Of a stretch of 28,497 nucleotides of DNA, positions 11,901 to 22,822 are shown piece after piece. Numbering within the stretch: the stretch's first letter is position 1; every line of letters begins with the position of its first letter. A program made the position numbers and the translations under genes. This DNA comes from Schoenoplectus triqueter (lineage: Eukaryota; Streptophyta; Magnoliopsida; Poales; Cyperaceae): contig CAXKVV010000869.1 in NCBI GenBank assembly GCA_964058805.1, positions 1-28,497 on the forward strand, in the 5' to 3' direction. Below the pieces are notes generated by a model. It worked only from the letters and a program-made list of their open reading frames with translations. It was not told where the DNA came from and searched no databases.

Positions 11901-14741
11901 GTTCAGTGCTTCTGTATAGACTGAAATTTCAAAAAATATTTTGTAAATATCATGTAGATTATGCCAATACCTTTTCTGAAATATGTGTGCAACGAAAGCA
12001 AGGTTGAGGTTGGGGGACCCATCAACAATGTCTTTAGGGGAGAGGTATCTCTTGCATCCCATCCTGTCAGCATGTTCAAGCACCAGCCTAGCTCTTTCAA
12101 GCAGATCTTTTACTTCCATTGGATATGGTTTGGTTCTACACTCAGGTGCCAGGACACTTAACAAACATGCATATGCCTCACTATCCTGAAAAAAATCAAA
12201 GATGAAAATTCAGAAAATTATAATCATCAACCTATGATTGAAATGCATTCTTTAATAACATGTAGGATCATCAACCTATGATCCTGTGCATTCAACATTA
12301 TCATGCTCAGGGAAAAGAGACAAGGAACTGCAGATAGCATTGACTATAAGGTCCTGTTCGGTTGTTCCCCACTGAGTGGGAAAATCCACTGTTTTGATGG
12401 GTAAGAAAAAATTCAGTGAGACTAATTTTTTTATTTCCCACTAAAACAGTGAATTTTCTCACCCGGCGGGGAACAACCGAACGGGCCCTAAAAGTGAGAA
12501 CTTTGTGACGTTTCATTCTGATCTTTTTGGAATTGTGAAATAAAATAATGAGTCACATTTCCTTCTAAGCTTGAAATTATAAGAGCTTACCTTTATGTCC
12601 GATGAGAAATTTGTGACCTGCCGTGCAAGTCCCCCTTTTTTCAGTTGAAAGTTCATCCATCGGAGCAAAATCTTTTCAGGAGACAGGCTCATTAACTCCT
12701 CGATCTCCTATCATTTTGAAGGAAATTTTGAAATGTAATCTGGACATGAATATCATGAATTTAAAAATTAATTGAATATATGGCCGCACCTGGCTGTTGC
12801 CAACCAACTCAACTAGTTGGGGTGTTTTCTTCAGGTTAACATCCGCCAAGAGTTGAATCTGACAGTCACATTATAAGAAAGAAAAATTATATATATAGTA
12901 AAAAACATTTGCTATATGAACAAGCAAAAATTTATACCATGTATCCAACCAAAAGTAATTACTTGCTAATAGTTAAAAACTTAAAATAACATACCTTTAT
13001 GATTTGAGAGATTAATCCAAGAACAAGATGTGGCTGAAACCAGAAAAACAGAACAAATTAGCATTTAAGCAAGAAATCTGGAAGAACTGAGACATCACGT
13101 GTCAGTCTCTAGTTGTTAAATACTGAACAGAATTACAGTACACCACATGAATTTCAGTCATAGTTTTTTTAAACCAAAGAAAAGTAGTTTAGATGCTTCA
13201 TATATATACATAGCAAAAGCAAATGAAGAAAAGTGAAAAAAAAAAAAGCATTCATGAAAGCTAAAGAGATCAAGAATGGAAGGTCATTATGCTAAATCAA
13301 AGAAGCTTCTGATAGTAAAAGTGGGAGGATTTGGAGATACTTGGCAATTTATATATTTGTCAGCCAAATATTGTTTTTCTGTTTAGACAAAAGGTACATA
13401 CCCTTCCTTCAGCCAGGTCCAGTGTACCAATATTGACGAGGGTGCAACCGATGGCCTTGGCTGAGTTGAGGCAAAGTGTGTGGTTCTCGTTCTTCTCCCA
13501 TGGGTTCAGTGCATTTTTTGTATTGATTGCCCTTTCATCTATGGTACCAGGCACTGCCACATTTATCAGCTTGCTTCACAGCACAAATTATTTAAATTTC
13601 AGAAAAAAAAAAACACAACAATTTAATAATAATAATCACATAATTATTTTTTCTTGTTTGGCTTGGATTTATTGTCTGATATAGAACGTTGAGCATATAT
13701 TATCACCAGATTGGCAAATTCTCTTTTTTTGAGTATCATGATATAAAATGCTGAGAATATATTCACTAATTCTAATGATAAAACACCTAAAGAAGAAACA
13801 CCCATGTGTACTTTCCCTTTCCACGAGCATCACATATGTTAATAATCAATTATGAATCCAACCTAGCCACGTGGGCTAGATTTCAAATAAGGGAAGTAAT
13901 GTTCTCAACTCTCAAGCTTTAAATGCTCAAGTCAACTATTAACTTCAACAGTCAAATCAACAGGACTTACATGTTAAACATCCATATGTACTCAAAACCA
14001 TCATCAGAATCAGAATTGAACCAAACCTTTAAAATCCATCTCGATCTACTATTTTGTTATAAACATATCCCAATTTCTTTCCACTTTCAAAAATACTGAA
14101 GCAACTGCACATTTTACTAATTCTTCTCTGACTATATCAGAATTGATTTCGGCTCTGATTGTAATTCTAATTAAATTTTTTCCAATTTCTAATCTGAAAT
14201 ACAATAACTAACAGAGTGGGGATAAAAGAAAATTGCATTACCATAGAAGAACGCCATTTTTAGAGATCTGAAACAAATCATCTGTAAGCGGATCAATTGG
14301 TAAGTACTTTCTCAAGAAATTATCTTCCCCAAGGTAATTATTAATATGGTTCACATAAGCCGCCTTCTCCGATTCACTAATTGTGTGAAGAAGTGTGGTG
14401 GTGGCAGTTTTCAGAAAAGCTGACGTCGCGGACCCCTTGGACCCAGCCTTTCCTTGCATTTTGAGATAAATCCGCAGGAATTTCTCGAAGTCAAGTTGTT
14501 GCATCTCCAATTCACTGAAGTTCTCTTCCAGAAAACGAGTTCGCTCCTCCTCAGTCAGAGATAAATTTTTCAGTTTCGACATGGCTCTAGATAGATCCTC
14601 AAGTGTAAACTCGACATTTTTGGGGTTGGAACGGCTTTTCTGGATTGACATGAAGTGGGATTTGAGAGAGCGGAGCTCCACTTGTGTGAACTGGTTTTGT
14701 AGCCATGGATCTGAGACCACGATGCCCACGAAACCAGCCAT
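8934..14741 (-). CDS. FIM: Fimbrin (plastin-type actin-bundling protein), right tandem copy
   Basis: Second complete fimbrin gene with the same 12-exon structure. CDS exons in transcript order: 14242-14741, 13402-13573, 12995-13033, 12790-12858, 12591-12707, 11971-12185, 11481-11639, 10830-11029, 10210-10367, 9667-9763, 9471-9562, 8934-9116. Every exon has the same length as in the left copy, every splice site is intact GT-AG, and the frame closes at 2001 nt (666 residues). By eye the CDS differs from the left copy at about five sites: silent changes in exons 5, 8, 9 and 12, and one replacement in exon 9 (His529 to Gln, in the N-terminal part of CH4). Compared with the left gene, intron 6 has 39 extra bases near 11883-11921, and the intron-7 C-run is 11 rather than 9. 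Nothing suggests pseudogenisation. The upstream 1.9 kb is shared with the left copy; beyond 16664 it lies next to unduplicated sequence, so this copy probably keeps the ancestral distal promoter. Confidence 0.95.
12350..12488. mobile_element. Tourist-like MITE in fimbrin intron 5, right copy
   Basis: Counterpart of the element in the left copy, one base longer in the central T-rich part, with the same termini and flanking TAA (12347-12349 and 12489-12491). It sits at the same place in the intron, so it was copied with the gene rather than inserted independently. Confidence 0.85.
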
Positions 14742-14871
14742 ATCTCTCACAAATATCTTTAATTTTGAATTTGTGGGAGAAAGATTTGATTAACTCCTCT
14801 TCCTCTTTTTCTCTTTGAATGATTGATTTTAGACTTTCTTTTTCGGTTGGTGTTTGAATGAGAATGGAGAT

Positions 14872-14907
<36 letters not shown>

Positions 14908-16664
14908 ATTCGATGGAAGTGGGGTTGTCTGCAAGCTCAAAGGTAGTGTGGCAATGAAAGAGAAGGTACAGAGGGTGTGTGCAACGGAAAGTAGAGCGTA
15001 CGGAGAGCGTGGGGATTTCAAAAATTGACATGATTCTCTCCATTTTTAAGCCAACTGTATACATCCATTTTCTGCTGAAACAACTGCGTCCATTCCTGAT
15101 CGGAAGCATGCAAGGTAGTGGCCAGAGCTTCGGTAAGCTGTTCTCATCCGTAGATTGAGTTGAGATTCGTACAAGATGAAATAGGACGTTTCAGATTCTT
15201 TGTTACCTTTTCAGTAACACTGTAACACAAACAGTGTTTAGAATGTACATAAATCGACTTGCAAGTTGCAACACACTTTTCTGGTAAGAGATCCTCAGAG
15301 AATTTCGCAAGAGAAGCATGTTGTTGTTCGCCCTGCAGGTTGAAAACTGGCATTTCAATGATTTCTTGCCTTGTTTTGTCTCTGCATTTTATCTTGAAGT
15401 TTTTCAATCTCGGATTTGTTTCACATGAACGTGAGAGAACTTGTGTCGAGAAATCCAGATTGGACCAGTTCGAGGCCCACTGTACTTCTAGATTGGATGT
15501 AGAAAATTTTAATGGAGTCAAGTCTTTACTAATTGAAAATGAAATGATAATTAATATTATCCTACTCGCCATTTCTCTTTGTATGGAGATGAAAATTAGC
15601 AATTTTGAGTTTTTCACACAAGGATTCATTTGTTTGATAGTTGGATGGATTGTAGCGACATAGGGGATCGTTGTAGCTTTATATGTTAGTAATGTGATAA
15701 AGATCAATCATTCGTTGATTAAATTCTGAAGTTTAAGTTCATAAATTAAATGATTTAATCATTTTGTTTCTAGAGTATTTTACTATTAATAAAGCATTCA
15801 AGTTGAGGACTTAAAACCGCAGATCTCCATTGTTATAATAATGAATATTCTAAAAGTCTCTAATCAAAGATAATTAACAAAAACACTAATTATCAGAAAG
15901 AAAAAATACACATGTGAATTAAATGATAGTCATATACTGCAGATTATATAATGAGTTATCAATCTGATAACATAAATATACGATGACCCTTGACTTTCCT
16001 TTCCTTTCCATTCAATCTTTTTTTGTTTATTATTATTTGTATCTCTAAAATGCACGTTTTGTTTTAGTTTTTATATATATGCGTGTCATTGCAATTGGTA
16101 CAAAACTTAAGCTCCGAAATTTAGATAATGGGTGTTCTAATTGCAAATTGGGTGACTGGCGTTTTTTTAATTAATGTGAGTATTAGATAGTTTGGTTGAC
16201 ACTTAAACAATACAATAGATATTGGTACCAATATATAATAAACACCATTTTTCTTACAAATTATCATTGCAAAAGCACTTATTTACAGAAGTTATATCTT
16301 AGAAAAAATATATGCACAATTCAGTTTAAAATGAGTTGATGGATTTGATTTTCAAATTTCAACATGAATTTATTGGGTTATGAAGCGGCAAATTAAATTC
16401 TAAAGGGAAAAATAAAATGTTATAAAAATTAATATATCTTTAAATTGTTTTTTTTTTCAACTAGCGCATTATCGAACTGTGTCAAAAATAATGGCCTTAC
16501 ATCGGTTCATAACTAATTTTGACGCAAAAATGAAATGCACCAATATCCTTCATTTAATTTCCTAATAACTGATAAAACATATTATGTATTCTACTATCTT
16601 AGACAGGCAGGAAATAGGGTTAGAGATCCTTTTTTTTTTTTTGAGTTGATGCAGGAGGCATCAA
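14742..16664. other. Upstream region of right fimbrin copy; no gene seen
   Basis: Counterpart of 5934-7899. It lacks 24 nt (equivalent of 6420-6443) and 22 nt (equivalent of 7686-7707), each missing between short direct repeats. No coding exon is supported on either strand; the 134-codon plus frame at 15259-15663 is judged spurious. Confidence 0.7.
14874..14902 (-). repeat. GA/CT dinucleotide repeat in the fimbrin 5' leader, right copy
   Basis: Same tract as in the left copy but 29 nt rather than 21 nt, a gain or loss of about four units since the duplication. A role in transcription is possible but not shown by the sequence. Confidence 0.8.
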
Positions 16665-16737
16665 TGCTGGCCCGGGTCATTTCTTCAATAGAAGTCTACT
16701 TAGCACCAACCAACACCTTATCAATCAGCCAGCTAGC

Positions 16738-16738
<1 letters not shown>

Positions 16739-16833
<95 letters not shown>
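16739..16833. repeat. Long (TA)n microsatellite next to the outer duplication breakpoint
   Basis: About 95 nt of almost pure TA repeat, interrupted by two AAA steps, starting about 75 bp to the right of the point where the duplicated unit ends (16664). Such tracts are self-complementary, extrude cruciforms and are prone to breakage and slippage. Confidence 0.95.
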
Positions 16834-16836
<3 letters not shown>

Positions 16837-18724
16837 CATATTATACAGTACTGAAGCTTCTAAATATTACAGTTTCATCATTACCGTTATTTGTTTCTTA
16901 GCGATGGTGTGTGTGCCGATATTGTGAGCAATTATTACTTTCAATTAATTGAAAAATATCTGACATTAATTAATCAACTTGATGCGCAAAATTTCTTGGC
17001 ATTGTCATAAAAAGAGAGAATAATTTCGCTGAGGAACTAGTACATAATTGGGACTAGTAAGAAAATGAGAGTGTAACCAAAATAATAAAATTTTATTTTT
17101 GATATATATTCGCTCACTTTTTTACGGTTTAAACTCATTTCAAGCCTTACCATTGATGAAGAATTATTACTAAAATATCAATCTCATAATCCAAGAACAT
17201 TAATGGCCCTAATTGCCCTGAATAATTATATTATATTTGTTCCACACTTTTGAGTAATCTCAATATTTGGAATGTGGTACTTCTGAAAATTAGTTGAAAA
17301 TTTAATAACATTTTGTAGCCAGACAAAATAAATTACAAAAATTCAAAATTGCATCAGGAATTATTGCGTCCAGTTTGTTTATAATTAAATTGTTTGATGA
17401 ATAATAAACCATGCACCAAATTCTATCTTTCTTGTTCATGATATATGTACAATAATGGGCCATCCATGAAACTTTACATATGAAGTGTAAAATTTGTAAA
17501 TGGCAAATATCAAAATCTGAAAGCTAAATACTATTGATGGATCATATTGCTATATATAATGTACGCGTGTCAATCTGAACATAATAATAAGATACGTGCA
17601 TAGTTCTTGAATTATTGGTTTTCAACACGTGACTTCTACAAATTATTCTTGAACTATTTTTTCACATAATTCATTTTTTTCTTAAAACTTTAGAATGGTA
17701 ATATATACTTATATCCATTGTAAGTAAAATTAATCAATTGTCGTCAAATTCAATATATTTCTATTATTGATCAGATTATGTGATTTAGATCTAGTCAAAT
17801 CTCAAATCACAAGTTGTCACCATCGCTTATGCACTTTGGAAACCAACCATACGAGCTACCTCATAAGCTAACAAGAAAAAGTGATCTATATAGGTTCGGA
17901 CAACCATGAACTATCAATGTACTTGATGATTTATTTGATGGGTCTACCTCAAGTATCTTTGCATTTGTATCTAAGCATCAGGGACAATGGTCCTGGACAA
18001 ACAATAAAGGAAGCCTATCCTCAAACCAGATCTTTTATGACAAAAAATCAAGACATATGAAGTAAGTAAAATGGGTCTATTAGTCAAGGTATAATATTTA
18101 TCACTTTTTAATTTATCAAATAATGAATACTATAGCATGTTAGTACTTTTCTAGATTTAATCAGTACTTTTGGTTTTTCTTTTTAGTTTCTCCTTTTTGT
18201 AGATATAAGCCCATTTCCCTTGTGTTTTCCTAAACCTCAATAGTAATTTACAGTGTATAGTTAACTAATACAGATCCAATGCTCTATCATGAAAGAATTG
18301 ATCTCTTAGCTAGTATTATCTGCGTTTTATTTTTCATAACGGAAAGAATTATCAAGTAAATCATTTACAAAAATCCTTTGATCTATGATACTGGTATAGT
18401 CCAGTGGCCACACCACAATCCAACGAATCCTGGCCCAGCAGTCGCCATACCAGAACCCAATAAATCCTGGACCAGCACAAGGTCACCAACCTCTGTCTTG
18501 TCCAATTATGCAACTTCTTCGCTGTGCCATGATGTGGAGAGCTTAGGCGGCAAAAACTCATAAACCTAGAGAATTTATATCTTCTTCATTTAATACTCGT
18601 CGACTGGAAATGCTCAAAAGTTTTAGGACAATTTGCAAAGTATTGGTTTCAGATTAACTTTTTGTTGCATGACAATGATGGTTGTATTTGTAGGATATAT
18701 TTATTACAGTTGAATATAAGTAAG

Positions 18725-18763
18725 TTTTTTTTTTTTAAAAAAAAAAAAAAAAGAGAGAGAGAG
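18725..18763. repeat. Low-complexity T-run / A-run / GA tract
   Basis: Twelve T followed directly by sixteen A and a short GA repeat. The T and A runs can pair into a hairpin. No function is apparent. Confidence 0.85.
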
Positions 18764-21305
18764 GAAGAGTGTAAATCTATAGCAGGACTGACTATATCTT
18801 TTAGCTTCTATTTATCATTTCTCAGCCCATGGGCTTTTCTGTAAATACTAGGCTCTAATTAAGACATGGTTAGATAATAATATTTACCTCAGATTAGAAG
18901 TATATACAGAAACTGAGCCCAATGGGCCTATATATATGCCAATGGGTTTTTTTCCTTTTGTGAAACTATATCAAATATGCGTGGCTATTTCAAAATACAA
19001 ATGCAAATTCAATTTATACAGAAAAAAAAATAAGCACGGAGGGAATAAATTGGTTTCCTTCTTATATTTGTCAAATTCAATTTATACATATTCTTATTTT
19101 TATATATAAGTATCTGAAATTTGGATTATTAAAATTCATAAGAAATGTAGACCAAGGACATAGAAAACACACAGAAATAAATGTATCGGAATTTGTGAGA
19201 ACCTTTGCTAAGAAAAAGGAAAAAAATGAAGCTATTTAAGAAATATCGACAAGCTGGGTAAAACGTGCATTAGATTGAGACAAAATTAAAGATGAGTTAT
19301 TACATACACTTTTTACTGTTTTTTTTTTTTACCAATGTATATTCAACAAGTATATTTTTATAATTATTTTGGTAAGGGGAGTGTATTGTGCCTATATGTT
19401 ATTTGCTGAAGTTCTGACCATAACTTATATTACATCCCAAAAATTATCCTCAAATAGCACCAAGTCACTTTACACTGACTTCAGACCATTAAAATGGGGA
19501 AAAAGAAGTAGCCAGTGCTAGGCATTTTTTGGGTCTAATTACCACTTTTTTTAAAAAAAAAAAATTGAAAGCTTAATTTCCTTCCCTTTAATCTCTTCTT
19601 TTGCTAATTACTTTTTTTCATATATATACATCTTGGGGAGTTGGATGTGTGAAGTAGCTTTCGGTTTCAGCTTTCAGTGGTCAAAATAATTGACTTGTGT
19701 GGGACCTTTCCTTCTATTCTCTTTGCAAAGATTAGTTGTTCTCTATCAAACACTTTCTTGTAAACAGAGCACTAGCAGGTTTCACAGGCTTTATCTTCAA
19801 ACTGTATCCACTATCCATTACTTATTTGCATATCTGTCCTACCATAATCAGTCTTTTATAACTTCCATTCCACCATAATTACAAACCAAACATCCGTACT
19901 TCATTTTAAGTTGATAATCCAATCGATTTCCTATCTTGAAGAATATTAGCAACTTGCTGTTTTTTTTTTCTTTTATTATTATTATTATTTGAGAGAAAGA
20001 CATATCTGCAACATTAATTCATGTTCATATGATCTCTTTTTGTTTGTTCGTGGTATTACACTTGTTTACTTGTCAAAAGTCAACTTTGTACTCGAGATCA
20101 TTTTAGCCCCAAGGGCATTTTTATAAATTCTTCATGATTACGAGTTATGAGTATGGTTTCCTTTAAATTTTTAACAAATTCAATTAGACTAATAATACGT
20201 TTCTATTTATTTTTTTTGCTACAATTTAGTGTTTGCTAATTTTGATATAGTAGAACTGTAAGGATAATGTACAAACCAAGAAGTGTGCAAATTTATTAAT
20301 TCTGTAATATTATTTCACCGGATATGAACTTTTGTAGGCCCTATGAGTAAAAAAAATGGAAGATTCCAAATTGCTTCATTTTTGTATTAAACATAGAAAT
20401 GACATAAATAAATAAAAAGAACATAAATCCAACCTTTAAATAGGTATCATCATCACTGCCAATGTGTCTTTGTAGAAGAAACAAACTGCATAGCTATTAT
20501 TATCTGGCTTTCATAAAGCCTGGAAAGCAACTTCTCATGTAACACAAACAACCATAGAAATTGGTATGATGCAAAAGCAGCTTTAGTTTACCAACATGTT
20601 GAGAGCACCACCTTTTAACCTAGAGACACACACAAAGTCACAAACAGAGAGAAAAAAAGAGAATATGATTATACTTCTTCAGATAGACAGGTATCCATGG
20701 AATTTTTTGGTACTAATAACGATTTTTAATAAATTAAAAAATGATTTTGATAATATATTAGGGAAGCAGTAAGATGTTACCATGACAAAAAAAAATGTTG
20801 ATTTTTTTTTATTTCCTGGCCAGTAAAAAAATGTTTGTAAAATTATTATATATACTTCATTCTCATATAATACTATATATATATATATATATATATTATT
20901 CTATATTTGTATGAAATAATGAAAATAAGAATTTAACTTTTTATTGTGTCGTATATATATCCTAAAAGTACGTCCAGCTCATGCTCTCTCCTCAAGTAGG
21001 AACCTTTAGTATGAAAGAAAATAAAGATATCTTTAGTTCATGTTCTACAGCGTTCAAACCAAGAATTAAATATTCTGTCTTAAACTTTAGGTATGGACCT
21101 TTCACCTTTTTCATCTCTTAGTATTTGAATTCACGGTATAAAAGCTAGGTTGTATAACATGAGACCGAATAATCTATTAATTTAATCAACAAAAAGAAAA
21201 TTCGAATATGTTTAAAATAAAAGCATGTATATATATTTGATTTAACCAATTAGTGCAGGAACTGAGAAGTCAAAACGAGGCTTCATGCATGTATAACTTA
21301 GTTAC

Positions 21306-21351
21306 CTGTTTTGTCAGTAGATCAGGGAATTCGGTTAGAGCATGAAACAAT
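21306..21351 (-). other. Possible 46-nt exon (weak)
   Basis: On the minus strand, a splice-acceptor-like TTGCCTAACAG precedes a short open stretch reading LFHALTEFPDLLTKQ, followed by a donor-like CAG/GTAACT. A second good acceptor (pyrimidine-rich, ending TCTCTAG) lies further downstream on the same strand near 20622, leading into a possible terminal exon. Only one frame is open in the 46-nt piece. I cannot link it to a family or to an ATG exon, so it may be a non-coding transcript, a relic or chance. Confidence 0.15.
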
Positions 21352-21609
21352 CTGTTAGGCAATATTACAACTCCTATACGATTATATGAATAGAATATAT
21401 ATACATTCATCACAGGAGGCTACACAAGTACACATGCATTCAATTTTTTCACGATGGACGTGGGGAACAAAAGTACTGAAAAGTTGGTACAAAATTGAAG
21501 GGGATCGAACATATTAAATGAGACATTTAATGACCAATTGCCTAATTCTAGCAAGAAGCATTCATGAGTCCTTCATTTTGCAAAGTTTTTCATTTTTATA
21601 AAAACATGA

Positions 21610-22822
21610 TTTTTTTTCCGTTGAAATTAGTATGATTGCTCATTTTTAATCAAATGGAAAAAAAATCTGAGAAAACAATTTGGTCCTCAAGCCAAAAAAA
21701 AATATTCTCTTACGGATCAAATTATTTTTTCCGTCCTTCTAATTTTTTTTTATAAACAAAAAAAAAATAATCTGCATGATATATAAATGATTATGATAAA
21801 TTAATGTTCAATTTTTAAACTTGTACTATTATACATTAATTCATAAAAATTATTATATCCATTAAAACTTTAATTAAGTATTTTTTATTTCTTTTTCTTT
21901 CATATTTCACTGATTTTGTTCTTTCATATTTTACCGGAATTAACTTAGAAATTGAATAAGAAAATAAATATTTCAAAGAATGATTCATAAAAAAGTACAT
22001 AACATTAATTAATTAATTAATTAGAATCCATACAACAAACAAGGTAATATTATGTACCTTATTTGTTATGTTGATTCTAATTAATTAATGTTATGTATTT
22101 TTGTAAACCATTTTTTTTGAATTTTTTTCTTATTCAATTTCTAAGTTAATCTCGGTGAAATATGAAAGAAAAAAATTAGTGAAATATGAAAAAAAAAAAT
22201 CAAACATATATTTGATATTTTAAGGTACAATAAGATGGTATTTATCAAAAACACAAGTTTACATTAGTTTGACCCAAGTTAAGAAATGATATGTTGGTAG
22301 TACAACAACTATGGTCTAAGTAACAAAGAGAGAATGATTGAACAAGAGAATACAAAAGAAACCTAGTTATCCAAAATATGAAATGATAATCGACTAAAAC
22401 ATCAATTGTCAAAAAGAGTAATAGATGTAAAATAATAATAGATCATAATTTTTATGGATAAAATATTTTTTGTGAACCAATGTATAATAATATAAATTTA
22501 AAAATTGAATAGTAATTTATCATAATCATCTATTTATATCACATAAATTAAAAAAAAATCTTTTTTCTGTTTAGAAAAAAAATGGAGGACTAAAAAAATA
22601 ATTCGGTCTCTAAGAGAAAATTATTTTCTTATTTTTTCTATTTATAACCAAAAAATAATTTGGTCCCTATGAGAAAATTATTTTTTTCTATTTATAAAAA
22701 AATTAGAGGGACCAAGAAACTAATTTGGTCCCTAAAAAAAGCTTAGGGACTGAGTTGTTTTTTCGGTTCTTTCCATTTGATCGAAAAAAATGAGCAATCA
22801 TGTTAGTTTCAGCGAAAAAATA
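21610..22822. mobile_element. Large foldback (hairpin) element, about 1.2 kb, non-autonomous
   Basis: The two halves are inverted copies. Outer arms: GATTGCTCATTTTT near 21634 and ATCAAATGGAAA near 21648 recur in reverse complement near 22799 and 22781, with GGTCC- and TTCTAATTTTTTT-rich sequence inside both. Inner arms: 22020-22046 pairs with 22054-22080 around a 7-nt loop, and the pairing continues outward through TTTCATATTTTACCGG-like sequence. The right arm has about 240 unpaired nt (around 22200-22440), so the arms are unequal. No coding sequence is seen. I could not define a target-site duplication, so the superfamily is open (a MULE-type or hAT-type foldback are candidates). Confidence 0.75.
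22047..22053. other. Centre (loop) of the foldback element
   Basis: Short loop between two 27-nt arms that pair with only a few mismatches (ACAAACAAGGTA on the left against TACCTTATTTGT on the right). It marks the symmetry point of the larger inverted repeat. Confidence 0.7.

Larger units (their letters stand above)
7900..16664. repeat. Right copy of the tandem duplication (complete unit inferred)
   Basis: From 8747 to 16664 this stretch is visibly a copy of 1-7899. The part 7900-8746 has no partner inside the window. I infer that it is the start of the unit and that its twin lies just left of position 1, as expected at the inner junction of a head-to-tail duplication. Unit length would then be about 8765 bp. 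It holds one complete fimbrin gene, about 1.9 kb of its upstream region, and the tail of a convergent plus-strand gene. Confidence 0.85.
16834..21605. other. Gene-poor AT-rich intergenic region
   Basis: I see no supported gene in this stretch. It holds homopolymer and dinucleotide tracts (T/A then GA at 18725-18763, TA at about 20873-20896). A less AT-rich patch at about 18400-18560 has an internally repeated AATCCTGG-CCAGCA motif and may be a degraded transposon or gene relic. A 50-codon open stretch ends at about 18063. A possible minus-strand exon at 21306-21351 is listed separately. None is strong enough to call as a gene. Confidence 0.6.

Noticed and set aside
14599..15021. 140-codon minus-strand frame overlapping the fimbrin start in the right copy
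   Set aside because: It runs through the CT repeat and reads fimbrin exon 1 out of frame. Its left-copy counterpart is much shorter because of the repeat length.
17912..18063. 50-codon open stretch reading FDGSTSSIFAFVSKHQGQW and ending at TAA
   Set aside because: It looks protein-like but has no start, no convincing splice acceptor and no family match that I can name.
18361..18563. Opposed 60-66-codon frames in a less AT-rich patch
   Set aside because: No family recognised on either strand. The open frames seem to result from base composition and an internal repeat, so at most this is a degraded relic.
19620..19880. TATATATA followed by a pyrimidine-rich stretch and a 62-codon frame
   Set aside because: TATA-like sequence is everywhere in this AT-rich DNA and the frame has no recognisable features.
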